Assembly (NCBI RefSeq): GCF_016746095.1
Contig: NZ_JAERTY010000002.1
Span: 186,001 to 250,000, forward strand
Reading direction: 5' to 3'
DNA: 64,000 bases
DNA from: Sphingobacterium faecale
GTDB lineage: Bacteria > Bacteroidota > Bacteroidia > Sphingobacteriales > Sphingobacteriaceae
The position numbers and the translations under genes are program-made. This document shows, piece by piece, positions 42,047 to 50,329 of this stretch (within the stretch, counting starts at the first letter, position 1; every line of letters starts with the position of its first letter). The notes beneath the pieces are model-generated. The model worked only from the letters and a program-made list of their open reading frames with translations, did not search any database and was not told the origin of the DNA.

Positions 42047-42610
42047 CTATACAGTCATAATATCTTTTTCTTTAAGTTCCGCCAGCTGATCAACTTTTAC
42101 AATATAGTTGTCTGTCAATTTTTGAACTTCGGCTTCACCAATTTTAATTTCATCTTCAGATGCACCATCATTTTTTAATTTTTTGATGGATTCATTTGTG
42201 TCTTTACGGATGTTTCGTACTGTTACGCGTCCTTTTTCAGCTTCTTCTTTTGCCTTTTTTACAAGATCACGTCTTCTCTCCTCAGTTAGAGGGGGCACAA
42301 CCAAACGTATAATAGAGCCATCGTTTTGTGGATTTAAGCCGATGTTCGAATCTATAATCGCCTTTTCAATTGGACCTAACATGTTTTTCTCCCAAGGTTG
42401 GATTACGATGGTACGAGCGTCCGTAGTATTGATGTTACTAACTTGAGAAAGCGCAGTTGAAGATCCGTAGTAGTCTACATGGATTCCATCCAACATAGAT
42501 GGCGTAGCCTTTCCTGCGCGAATTTTTGTGAGTTCTGATTCGGCATGCTGCACGGCTTTCTTCATTTTCTCTTTGCAGTCATCCAATTCTATAGATATCA
42601 GTTCGTTCAT
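42047..42610 (-). CDS. frr: Ribosome recycling factor
   Basis: 187-residue tRNA-shaped helical protein that, with EF-G, splits post-termination ribosomes. The motifs LTKIRAGKATPSMLDGIHVD, VIQPWEKNMLGPIEKAI, and PPLTEERRRDLVKKAKE are diagnostic. It lies 18 bp downstream of pyrH, the standard pyrH-frr pair. Confidence 0.97.
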   Translation of the reverse strand: MNELISIELDDCKEKMKKAVQHAESELTKIRAGKATPSMLDGIHVDYYGSSTALSQVSNINTTDARTIVIQPWEKNMLGPIEKAIIDSNIGLNPQNDGSIIRLVVPPLTEERRRDLVKKAKEEAEKGRVTVRNIRKDTNESIKKLKNDGASEDEIKIGEAEVQKLTDNYIVKVDQLAELKEKDIMTV

Positions 42611-42628
42611 ATGTTTGTAGTTTTGTTT

Positions 42629-43333
42629 TTAGCTAACGACAGTTCCAATGTGCTCTCCTTCTGCTAGTTTTTTCAGGTTACCTGGTTTATTCATGTCAAA
42701 AACTATAATTGGGAGGTTGTTTTCTTGACATAACGTAAAGGCCGTCATATCCATTACATTCAATCCCTTTTGATAGACCTCCGTGAAAGAAATATTGTCA
42801 AAGCGAGTTGCATTAGGATCTTTCTCTGGATCTGCGGAATAAATGCCATCTACACGGGTTCCTTTTAATACGGCGTCTGCATTGATTTCAATAGCCCTTA
42901 GCGAAGCCGCGGTATCTGTTGTAAAGTATGGATTGCCAGTACCTGCACCGAAGATTACAATTCTGCCCTTCTCCAAATGTCTGACGGCTCTTCTACGGAT
43001 AAATGGTTCACAGATTTGTTCCATTTTGATAGCTGTAAGTAATCTCGTTTTTAAGCCTACTTTTTCTAAGGCATCCTGTAGCGCCATACTATTGATCACT
43101 GTCGCCAACATACCCATATAGTCCGCTTGAACTCTGTCCATCCCTGCTTTTTCCGCGCTCAGCCCTCTGTAGATATTTCCACCTCCAATGACAATAGCAA
43201 TTTCTAAACCTTGTTCATGAATTTCTTTAATGTCACTGGCATATTGAGCTACTCTATTGATGTCAATACCATAATTCTGCTCTCCCATTAGAGCTTCACC
43301 GCTGAGTTTTAGTAGGATACGTTTATATTTCAT
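42629..43333 (-). CDS. pyrH: Uridylate kinase
   Basis: Hexameric bacterial UMP kinase, 234 residues from ATG 43333 ([20 protein letters not shown]). A longer in-frame extension to 43474 has no family counterpart and is rejected. Visible motifs are [31 protein letters not shown] (here [19 protein letters not shown]) and [17 protein letters not shown]. In an operon with frr. Confidence 0.96.
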   Translation of the reverse strand: MKYKRILLKLSGEALMGEQNYGIDINRVAQYASDIKEIHEQGLEIAIVIGGGNIYRGLSAEKAGMDRVQADYMGMLATVINSMALQDALEKVGLKTRLLTAIKMEQICEPFIRRRAVRHLEKGRIVIFGAGTGNPYFTTDTAASLRAIEINADAVLKGTRVDGIYSADPEKDPNATRFDNISFTEVYQKGLNVMDMTAFTLCQENNLPIIVFDMNKPGNLKKLAEGEHIGTVVS

Positions 43334-43476
43334 GCTTGATTTTTTTGGAATACTTCCAAAAGTCAAAGATATAATTTTTTTTCCGCCTATTAGGGACTTA
43401 AAATGATTTGTTTTCTTTTTTCTATAGGTGCATGTCCTTATAGCTGATAAAAAAACAGTATTATTTAGAATCAAGA

Positions 43477-44610
43477 TTACTTTTTAACCTTGTTAATTGC
43501 CTTTTGGTAATATCTCTCATATACGGGTAAGATCTGCTTAATATCAAAGTCTTTCGCACGGGCATATGCCGCTTTTTTAAATTCTCCAAGACGGGCACAA
43601 TCTTCTAGAATGTAGATGGCATTTTTTGCCATATCATCGACATCTCCTATATCGCTTAAAAAACCGGTTACTCCGTTAACATTAAGTTCGGGCAGGCCAC
43701 CTGTGTTGGAAGAAATGACAGGTACACTACAGGCCATAGCTTCTAAAGCAGCAAGTCCAAAACTTTCAGACGAAGAAGGCATAATGAATAGATCAGAAAC
43801 GGATAGGATTTCCTCGATAGCATCTTGCTTTCCGAGGAAACGTACACAATTGGAAATCCCCAGTTGACGGGAGAGCTCCTCGGCATTGGTACGTTCCGGA
43901 CCATCGCCTACCATCAATAGTTTGCTCGGGATTTTCTGGTTTACCTGATAGAATATACGTACCACATCCATTGTGTTTTTAACTTTTCTAAAATTTGACG
44001 TATGTATCATGATACGCTCGTCGTCTGGTGCTATAGCTTTTTTGAAGTGTTCTCTCTTTTTATTGTAGAATCTATCGAGGTCAATAAAGTTGGGGATAAC
44101 TTCAATATCTGTCGTGATATCAAAAAATTCTAAGGTTTGCTTTTTTAGACTTTCGGATACAGTAGTGACGCCATCTGATTCATTGATAGAGAATTGAACT
44201 ACCGGTTTGAAACTTTTATCTTTGCCTACTAAGGTGATGTCCGTACCGTGTAATGTCGTAACTACGGGAATATCGATGCCATAGCTACGTAGTATCTGTT
44301 TGGCCAAGTAGGCTGCTGAAGCATGTGGAATTGCATAATGAACATGTAGCACATCCAGTTTTTCGAAACGAACCACATCGACAAGTTTGCTGGCGAGTGC
44401 CGATTCATATGGAGGAAAATCGAAAAGCGGATATTGAGATACAGCAACCTCATGGTAAAACAGGTTTTCTGAGAAAAAATCTAAACGTGCTGGTTGGCTG
44501 TAGGTAATGAAATGTACTTGGTGCCCTTCGGAAGCAAGCCCTTTCCCTAATTCTGTAGCAACTACTCCTGAACCACCAAATGTGGGGTAACAAACTATTC
44601 CTATTTTCAT
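43477..44610 (-). CDS. bshA: N-acetyl-alpha-D-glucosaminyl L-malate synthase
   Basis: GT4-family glycosyltransferase that joins UDP-GlcNAc to malate, the first step of bacillithiol synthesis. 377 residues from ATG 44610. The N-terminus [20 protein letters not shown] and [18 protein letters not shown] with [12 protein letters not shown] are characteristic of BshA rather than general GT4 enzymes, and [16 protein letters not shown] is the donor-binding motif. bshB and bshC are not in the window. Confidence 0.92.
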   Translation of the reverse strand: MKIGIVCYPTFGGSGVVATELGKGLASEGHQVHFITYSQPARLDFFSENLFYHEVAVSQYPLFDFPPYESALASKLVDVVRFEKLDVLHVHYAIPHASAAYLAKQILRSYGIDIPVVTTLHGTDITLVGKDKSFKPVVQFSINESDGVTTVSESLKKQTLEFFDITTDIEVIPNFIDLDRFYNKKREHFKKAIAPDDERIMIHTSNFRKVKNTMDVVRIFYQVNQKIPSKLLMVGDGPERTNAEELSRQLGISNCVRFLGKQDAIEEILSVSDLFIMPSSSESFGLAALEAMACSVPVISSNTGGLPELNVNGVTGFLSDIGDVDDMAKNAIYILEDCARLGEFKKAAYARAKDFDIKQILPVYERYYQKAINKVKK

Positions 44611-44778
44611 CAATTTTCTCTTTAGTTTAACGTGACGAAGCTATCAGGAGTGTATCAGACGTGTGTTTAGCACGTGGTTTACTCATGATGGTTTCATGAA
44701 GTTTTGTTTATATTTATAACATTCAAATTTAAATAACGTTTTACAATCGTTTTGCAATAAAATCGTAAAGTTTATCGG

Positions 44779-45186
44779 ATGACTATTCAGTTAGAGGATT
44801 TAAAAAGAGAGGTTACTTTTAGAACATCACGTTCTGGTGGTGCAGGAGGACAGAATGTCAATAAGGTAGAAACTAAAGTCTCCCTGTTATGGGATGTACA
44901 AAACTCTTTATTGCTTTCGGCAGTACAGAAAGATATTGTAAAAGGAAAATTGTCCCACCGTATTCAATCACAAGGTTTGTTACAATTGGATGTTTCCGAA
45001 AGTAGGAGTCAGTTGACGAACAAAGAGATTGCTGTTGAACGATTGTACGATCTACTCTTAAAAGCGCTGACACCTACAAAAAAGCGTATCCCTACCAAAA
45101 TACCACGATCAAGAGTGCTTGCAAGGCTAGAACGCAAGAGTAAACTTTCCGATAAAAAAACGAATCGCCGATGGCGAATGGATTGA
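44779..45186 (+). CDS. arfB: Peptidyl-tRNA hydrolase ArfB (YaeJ-type)
   Basis: 135-residue release-factor-like hydrolase that rescues stalled ribosomes. The catalytic GGQ lies in SGGAGGQNVNKVETKVSL (about residues 24-26), and the long basic C-terminal tail (RSRVLARLERKSKLSDKKTN) that enters the mRNA channel is present. It lacks the codon-recognition domains of RF1/RF2. Monocistronic. Confidence 0.93.
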   Translation: MTIQLEDLKREVTFRTSRSGGAGGQNVNKVETKVSLLWDVQNSLLLSAVQKDIVKGKLSHRIQSQGLLQLDVSESRSQLTNKEIAVERLYDLLLKALTPTKKRIPTKIPRSRVLARLERKSKLSDKKTNRRWRMD

Positions 45187-45218
45187 TTTGATAGCGCTTA
45201 TTCGTCTTTTTTTATTGA

Positions 45219-45256
45219 TAACTAAAAAAATAGTTTTAAAACTAAGTTTTTAGTTA
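45219..45256 (+). promoter_or_regulatory. Paired ACTA-N6-TAGT operators upstream of blaI
   Basis: Two 14-bp dyads of form ACTA-N6-TAGT at 45221-45234 and 45241-45254, their centres 20 bp apart (two helical turns). The outer arms TAACTAAAAA and TTTTTAGTTA are perfect inverted repeats, and between the dyads lies a perfect 14-bp palindrome (TAGTTTTAAAACTA). They precede a TATATTCG -7-like box (45257-45264). BlaI/MecI regulators bind tandem dyads and autoregulate, so this is the likely operator. Confidence 0.65.
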
Positions 45257-45264
45257 TATATTCG
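45257..45264 (+). promoter_or_regulatory. Candidate blaI -7 box (TATATTCG)
   Basis: 7-of-8 match to TAnnTTTG directly abutting the paired operator, about 50 bp upstream of the blaI ATG. A repressor on the operator would cover the -33 region. Confidence 0.5.
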
Positions 45265-45313
45265 TTCTGTAATCGATTATCGGCAGACGTGCCTTATTTT
45301 AATAAACAGTATT

Positions 45314-45682
45314 ATGGACGAGATTAAAGAACTTACAAAGGCAGAGGAGCAAATCATGCAGGAGCTGTGGGATATGGAAGGGGGATTTGTTAAGGATGTC
45401 ATAGATAAACTTCCTGAGCCTAAGCCTGCATACAATACAGTATCCACGATTATAAGGATTTTACAGACCAAGGGTTTTGTAAGTCACGAGGCTTTCGGTA
45501 AGAGCCATAGGTATATTCCGACAATCCCCAAAGAAGAGTATAAGAAAGTTGTCGCAGACAAATTATTGAATAGTTATTTTGATAATTCGCCCAAAAGAAT
45601 GCTTTCTTTTTTTCTGGAGGAAAACAAGTTGGATGTAAAAGAATTAGATGAAATATTGGCAATAATCAATAGACACAAATAG
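45314..45682 (+). CDS. BlaI/MecI/CopY-family transcriptional repressor
   Basis: 122-residue winged-helix repressor (LTKAEEQIMQELWDMEGGFV, then PKPAYNTVSTIIRILQTKGF, then SHRYIPTIPKEEY) with a C-terminal dimerisation helix. Next to a BlaR1/M56-type gene 34 bp downstream, so it is the repressor half of a sensor-protease pair. In Bacteroidota such pairs are common and mostly not tied to beta-lactamase; no beta-lactamase gene is present. Confidence 0.92.
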   Translation: MDEIKELTKAEEQIMQELWDMEGGFVKDVIDKLPEPKPAYNTVSTIIRILQTKGFVSHEAFGKSHRYIPTIPKEEYKKVVADKLLNSYFDNSPKRMLSFFLEENKLDVKELDEILAIINRHK

Positions 45683-45716
45683 CAAGCTATCTATTGCTTG
45701 ATTATAAACTTAACTA

Positions 45717-47360
45717 ATGATGGTTTACTTACTTCTGGTTAATATCGCCTTGACGATAGGTTTTGGCCTATATCATATTTGTTTTCGAAAGTTGACGTTC
45801 TTTCAGTGGAATAGACTGTATTTATTAGGAATTGTGGTATTAGCGATCCTTATACCTATAGGATTATTCATTGACATCTCGAGTTTAATAGCGGAGGATG
45901 AAGTCATTCCACAAGTCAATTTTATAGAGGTCATGGATGTGATGTATATCCCCATGGCGGTGGCACAGACTTCTTACAGCTTGGTGGACTTGCTCACGGT
46001 TCTGTATTGGACTGCTGTCAGCCTTGGAGTAATAGCTTTGGTATACCGGTTATGGACGGTCAAACGGGCATTCATTAGTGAAAAACGTTATGTAAGTTTT
46101 TCATTTTTTAAATGGGTGTTTTTGGGAGCAGAAGTACAGAATGAGCAGATAATAAATCGGCATGAACAAGTTCATGTAGAACAGGGACACTCCTATGATA
46201 TATTATTGTTAGAGCTTATTTGTGTGTTTAATTGGTTTAACCCCATAGTTTATCTTATTCGAAAGGAGTTGAAATTTCAACATGAGTGTATCGCTGATGA
46301 GCTTTGTTCGGAAGATAAGGTCGCTTATGCCGAATTGTTGGTTGCGAACGCCATGCGAACAGACGTAAACAGTCTGGTCCATGAGTTTTCGAATCAGTCA
46401 TTTTTAAAAAAGAGAATTATGATGTTGTTTAAGAATAAATCATCGAACAGGAATAAGTTGTTTTATTTGGCAGGTATCCCTTTGGTACTAATTATCGCTG
46501 GTTCTACATTGATTTTTAATACAAGTAGAGCCAAAGAGGTAGTAGCTGATGTGGAGGCACAATTGGCTGATGTTACTTTTCCTAAGGATATATTAGGTGG
46601 TTCTACGGAAATGGACGAAGAAACCTCTAATCTTCTAGCCCCAATGGATCAGGATACTTCGAAGAAGATTAATGCGCAGGGGCAAGTTGATGATGATGTT
46701 ATTTTCGAAACTGCTGAAATCAATCCTGAACCTCCTGGAGGAATGGTAGCTTATCGTAAATGGATTGGGGAGAGCTATCAATATCCGACAGCTGCGGTAG
46801 ATGCTGGTATAAAGGGAACAGTACTAATTTATTTTGTTGTTGAGAAAGATGGACAGTTGAGTAACCTTAAGGTGGTTCAAGATCTTGACTATGGTACGGG
46901 TAAGGCTGCTCTTGATATGCTTAATAAATCAGCTAAGTGGTCTCCAGCTGTTCAAAATGGTAAAGCAGTGCGAGTTGCGTATACGCTACCTATACGATTG
47001 GATTTGACGAATATGGGAATAACGGAGGCCGATAAAAATGTTGTTTTTATTGAGGCCGAGCAAATGCCTGAGCCCCCAGAGGGTGTGCCGGCTTTTAGAA
47101 AGTGGATTGGAAATAATTATCAGTATCCATCCGACGCGATTGATGCAGGGGTTAGGGGTACCATAAGGTTAAAATTTATTGTAGAGAAAGATGGGAGCCT
47201 CTCGAATATAAAAGCGGAAGAGGACTTAGGATATGGTACTGGTGAAGCTGCTGTCGAACTTTTGGAAAAATCACCGAAGTGGAAAGTCGGTGTACAAAAC
47301 GGGAGGACGGTTAGGGTAGAGTACAGTTTACCAATTCGTTTGGATTTAACGAATATGTAG
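45717..47360 (+). CDS. BlaR1/M56-type membrane metalloprotease with two TonB C-terminal domains
   Basis: 547 residues. Membrane helices near residues 4-20, 34-55 and 92-112; the M56 zinc motif is HEQVH at 149-153 with a downstream HECIADEL; a fourth helix at about 249-268. The remainder is periplasmic and ends in two tandem copies of a TonB C-terminal-like domain (about 337-433 and 450-547), each beginning with PEPP and ending in LPIRLDLTNM. It lacks a penicillin-binding sensor domain. It probably cleaves or inactivates the BlaI-type repressor; the TonB-like domains may sense the cell envelope. Confidence 0.9.
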   Translation: MMVYLLLVNIALTIGFGLYHICFRKLTFFQWNRLYLLGIVVLAILIPIGLFIDISSLIAEDEVIPQVNFIEVMDVMYIPMAVAQTSYSLVDLLTVLYWTAVSLGVIALVYRLWTVKRAFISEKRYVSFSFFKWVFLGAEVQNEQIINRHEQVHVEQGHSYDILLLELICVFNWFNPIVYLIRKELKFQHECIADELCSEDKVAYAELLVANAMRTDVNSLVHEFSNQSFLKKRIMMLFKNKSSNRNKLFYLAGIPLVLIIAGSTLIFNTSRAKEVVADVEAQLADVTFPKDILGGSTEMDEETSNLLAPMDQDTSKKINAQGQVDDDVIFETAEINPEPPGGMVAYRKWIGESYQYPTAAVDAGIKGTVLIYFVVEKDGQLSNLKVVQDLDYGTGKAALDMLNKSAKWSPAVQNGKAVRVAYTLPIRLDLTNMGITEADKNVVFIEAEQMPEPPEGVPAFRKWIGNNYQYPSDAIDAGVRGTIRLKFIVEKDGSLSNIKAEEDLGYGTGEAAVELLEKSPKWKVGVQNGRTVRVEYSLPIRLDLTNM

Positions 47361-47370
47361 TTATATGAAA

Positions 47371-47409
47371 ATTACGGGCACTATCTCCAAAGGAGATAGT
47401 GCCCGTAAT
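47371..47409. terminator. Perfect 18-bp-stem hairpin between convergent genes
   Basis: A perfect palindrome: 18-bp arms (starting ATTACGGGCAC) with an AAA loop, followed by four T residues on the minus strand. It lies between the M56 gene and purC and probably terminates transcription in both directions. Confidence 0.8.
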
Positions 47410-47412
47410 AAG

Positions 47413-48096
47413 TTATGCTAAGAATTCTTTTTCTAAATCTAGAGGAGCGATATACTGTCCATTTTTATAAACTCGCATATTGCCTCCTGAAATCTCATCA
47501 ATAAGGATGATTTGATTGTTCGTTTTATCGTAACCGAATTCTAATTTGATGTCGTAAAGGTCTAATCCTTTTTTTGCTAGTTCAGCTTTGACGATATCAC
47601 AAATTTTCACGGTCAAAGCTTTTAATTCTTGATATAAGTCTTGGGTTAAGATACCTAGATTTTCTAAAGCGTCTTCAGAGATAACGGGGTCGCCACGCTC
47701 ATCATCTTTGATTGTAACCTCTACGAAACCATTTAGGTCTTGGCCTTCTTGGCAATAAGCAGCATAGCGTCTGTAAAAACTACCAACTGCTTTATATCTG
47801 CAAATGACTTCTAATCCTTTTCCTAATACTTCTGCTTCTTTTACGACCATACTCACTTCATCAAGATTAACGGATATTAAGTGCGTAGGGATGTTAAGAT
47901 CATTTAGCAATTCATAAAAGTATTTGGTCATTTTGAGTCCAGACTTTCCAGCACCATTGATAGTTAGACCTACTGTATTGGCCCCAGGATCGAAAACGCC
48001 ATTTTCGCCAGTGACGTCATCTTTGAATTTTAATAAATATTGGCTATTGCCGAGATTATAGACATCTTTAGTCTTACCTTTATAGATTAATTGCAT
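47413..48096 (-). CDS. purC: SAICAR synthetase
   Basis: Phosphoribosylaminoimidazole-succinocarboxamide synthase of purine synthesis, 227 residues. Motifs YKGKTKDVY near the N-terminus, EVICRYKAVGSFYRRY and DIKLEFGYD / ILIDEISGGNMR are typical. It is not near purK-purE; the gene upstream on the same strand is an SDR oxidoreductase 32 bp away. Confidence 0.95.
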   Translation of the reverse strand: MQLIYKGKTKDVYNLGNSQYLLKFKDDVTGENGVFDPGANTVGLTINGAGKSGLKMTKYFYELLNDLNIPTHLISVNLDEVSMVVKEAEVLGKGLEVICRYKAVGSFYRRYAAYCQEGQDLNGFVEVTIKDDERGDPVISEDALENLGILTQDLYQELKALTVKICDIVKAELAKKGLDLYDIKLEFGYDKTNNQIILIDEISGGNMRVYKNGQYIAPLDLEKEFLA

Positions 48097-48128
48097 GACG
48101 GGTTGAGTTTTAAGCGCGCAATTTAGTA

Positions 48129-48872
48129 TTATTTTGCCAAATATCCGCCATCGACTGGATAATATGATGCCGTTACAAAGGAAGATTTATCCGTAGCTAG
48201 CCATAATGCTAATTCTGCTACTTCCTCCGGTTTGCCCAAACGCTGAAACGCATGCTGGCTGGCCAAATATGTTTTGGTATCCTGGTCCAGTGCATTATCA
48301 ATCAACGGCGTCTCAATAAAGCCTGGTCCAATAGCATTGACGCGGACTCCTTTCGTCGCATATTCCCAACCTGCCGTTTTGGTCAGCCCCACTACACCGT
48401 GTTTTGCAGCAACGTATGCAGCTGAATTCATGAAGCCAACAGCGCCAAGGATAGAGGCTACGTTGATAATACTGCCACCTACCTTTGAGATTTCAGGAAG
48501 TTGATAGTGCATGCCGTAAAAAACACCATTTAAGTTAATTGCGATAACCTTGTCCCATCCTTCAATAGAAAGATCGCCTACAGGATTAGACTCGCCACCA
48601 ATTCCTGCGTTGTTGACGGCAACATGCAAGGCCCCAAAATTGGCTATTGCTGCCTCTACAATCTTTTCATTGTCTTTAGGTAATGACGAATCTGCTTTTA
48701 CAAAAATAGCATTGTTCCCCTCACAGTTATTGATAAAATCATTTCCCGCTGTTTCATTCAGGTCGGAGATGATTACTTTCGCACCTTCCTTTATAAAAAT
48801 TTCGGCAATGGCTTTTCCAATTCCTGAGGCACCACCAGTTACGATAGCGACCTTGTTTTCTAACTGTCTCAT
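48129..48872 (-). CDS. Short-chain dehydrogenase/reductase
   Basis: 247-residue classical SDR: cofactor motif VTGGASGIGKA, NNAG (VNNAGIGG), catalytic Ser about 141 and YxxxK in AAYVAAKHGVVG, and a C-terminal PVDGGYLAK tail typical of the 3-oxoacyl-reductase-like group. Substrate is unknown. Upstream of purC by 32 bp and possibly co-transcribed. Two GTTAAC-type octamers (48892-48907) lie just upstream of its start. Confidence 0.87.
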   Translation of the reverse strand: MRQLENKVAIVTGGASGIGKAIAEIFIKEGAKVIISDLNETAGNDFINNCEGNNAIFVKADSSLPKDNEKIVEAAIANFGALHVAVNNAGIGGESNPVGDLSIEGWDKVIAINLNGVFYGMHYQLPEISKVGGSIINVASILGAVGFMNSAAYVAAKHGVVGLTKTAGWEYATKGVRVNAIGPGFIETPLIDNALDQDTKTYLASQHAFQRLGKPEEVAELALWLATDKSSFVTASYYPVDGGYLAK

Positions 48873-49005
48873 TTTGTGTTTATTTTTACTGTCTTTAACA
48901 AGTTAACCAATATCTTTTAAAAGAGAAGCCATTAAGAGGCGTAGGGATATTGATTATGACCTTATTAAGAGGAAACTTGGCGTAGTTTACATTTACGTGA
49001 AGGTA

Positions 49006-49281
49006 TTAGTGTAATCTTTTCAGGGTTTGTATCTGACTTTTTAGGGACTCAATCTTATGCAGAAGTTGCTGGACAATTTCTATTCCTTGGATATTAAGTT
49101 CTAGATCATAGTACCAATTTTGGTATTTTTGAATCTGTGCAACTTGATCTTCGTGTACAAATTCCTGACTTTCTATAACCGTAATTTCTATAAGACCGTT
49201 CTGGTGTAGCTCTTTAATAAAAGCAATTTCAATATTATTAGACCTGCAGATATCGACTATTTTAAATAATGTAGCTTCCAT
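49006..49281 (-). CDS. CbpM-like chaperone modulator
   Basis: 91-residue MerR-like/CbpM protein: a winged-helix-like N-terminus (TLFKIVDICRSNNIEIAFIK) and a C-terminal coiled coil (IVQQLLHKIESLKSQIQTLK). CbpM binds and restrains the DnaJ-like CbpA, whose gene ends 1 bp upstream, in the standard cbpA-cbpM order. Confidence 0.88.
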   Translation of the reverse strand: MEATLFKIVDICRSNNIEIAFIKELHQNGLIEITVIESQEFVHEDQVAQIQKYQNWYYDLELNIQGIEIVQQLLHKIESLKSQIQTLKRLH

Positions 49282-49282
49282 G

Positions 49283-50194
49283 TTATTTTTTGTTTAAAGC
49301 GGCGGCTTGTTCAAATAGTTTTTTTTGTTCACCATTAAGATCAGTTGGTATTTTTACCATGACTTCGGCATAAAAATCACCAAATTGACCTTCCTTTTTG
49401 TAAATAGGGAATCCTTTTTCTTTCAAACGTATTTTCCCCCCGTTCTGCATACCTGATTTTATCTTGACCTTTATTTTTCCGTTGAGCGTCTCAATAATAG
49501 CCTCTCCCCCAAGCAGGGCAGTGAATAAATCTATTTCCACTTTGGTATACAGGTCATCCCCTTGGCGGGCAAAGCGTGGATCCGGAGTAATATGAAAAGT
49601 GATATAGAGATCTCCATTGGGTCCCCCATTTACACCCGCAGCGCCCTGTCCTTTGAGGCGTATCTTCTGGCCATCCTGTACTCCCGCAGGAATTGTGATG
49701 CGAATATTCTTCCCATTCACGGTAAATGTCTGCTGATGTGTACTGCTAGCCTGTGGTAACGTCAATTCTACTTCGGCATTATAGTCTTGCCCTTTAAAAG
49801 AACTTTTACGACCTGTGCCAAACCTTGATCCGAACAACTGCTCGAAAAAGTCGGAATATTCACCGGTTTCATAATTTCCATTGTAATCAAAGCCCTCGAA
49901 AGGATTTTGTTGCCCCGCTCCACTGGATCTTCCTCTATATTGCTGCTGTGTCTGCTCGTACTCCTCGCCATGTTTCCAATTTTCACCATACTGATCATAC
50001 TTTCGTCTTTTCTCCGGATCTGTCAGTACCTCATTGGCCTCATTGAGTTCTTGGAATTTCTTTTTTGCAGTTTCATCATCAGGGTTTAGATCAGGATGAT
50101 ATTTTCGTGCTAACTTTCGGTAAGCCTTTTTAATGTCTTCTTGGCTTGCTGTTTTGTCAAGCCCCAATGTACTATAATAGTCTACAAATGCCAT
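49283..50194 (-). CDS. cbpA: DnaJ-like co-chaperone CbpA
   Basis: 303 residues from ATG 50194 ([20 protein letters not shown]). J domain with the HPD tripeptide ([12 protein letters not shown]), a Gly/Gln-rich linker, and two C-terminal substrate-binding domains, without the DnaJ zinc finger, which marks the CbpA type. It works with DnaK. Followed directly by cbpM. A strong terminator from the downstream M28 gene end lies beyond its start. Confidence 0.93.
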   Translation of the reverse strand: MAFVDYYSTLGLDKTASQEDIKKAYRKLARKYHPDLNPDDETAKKKFQELNEANEVLTDPEKRRKYDQYGENWKHGEEYEQTQQQYRGRSSGAGQQNPFEGFDYNGNYETGEYSDFFEQLFGSRFGTGRKSSFKGQDYNAEVELTLPQASSTHQQTFTVNGKNIRITIPAGVQDGQKIRLKGQGAAGVNGGPNGDLYITFHITPDPRFARQGDDLYTKVEIDLFTALLGGEAIIETLNGKIKVKIKSGMQNGGKIRLKEKGFPIYKKEGQFGDFYAEVMVKIPTDLNGEQKKLFEQAAALNKK

Positions 50195-50275
50195 AATTAT
50201 GGGTTGATGCTTAATAAACAAACGGATTAGTGATTTGTTTATTATTGTTTTGCGATTTAGTACTTCAGACTGGGG

Positions 50276-50317
50276 AAAAAGTAAAGCCGTCCTGAATCAA
50301 GACGGCTTTACTTTTTG
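50276..50317. terminator. Terminator in the cbpA to M28 peptidase gap
   Basis: AAAAAGTAAAGCCGTC / GACGGCTTTACTTTTT 16-bp stem with a 9-nt loop. It lies past the M28 peptidase stop on the minus strand and upstream of cbpA, so it ends the tatC-rpiB-M28 transcript. Confidence 0.88.
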
Positions 50318-50329
50318 TATGAGATGTGG

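Noticed and set aside
43334..43474. 47-codon N-terminal extension of pyrH
   Set aside because: It has no counterpart in UMP kinases; ATG 43333 gives the conserved N-terminus and the region upstream looks non-coding.
45314..47360. Beta-lactam resistance operon
   Set aside because: No beta-lactamase gene is present and the BlaR1-like protein has TonB-like domains rather than a penicillin-binding sensor domain.
48892..48907. Fourth GTTAAC-type octamer array upstream of the SDR gene
   Set aside because: Only two in-phase units (TCTTTAAC then AAGTTAAC) are seen; too short to separate from chance.
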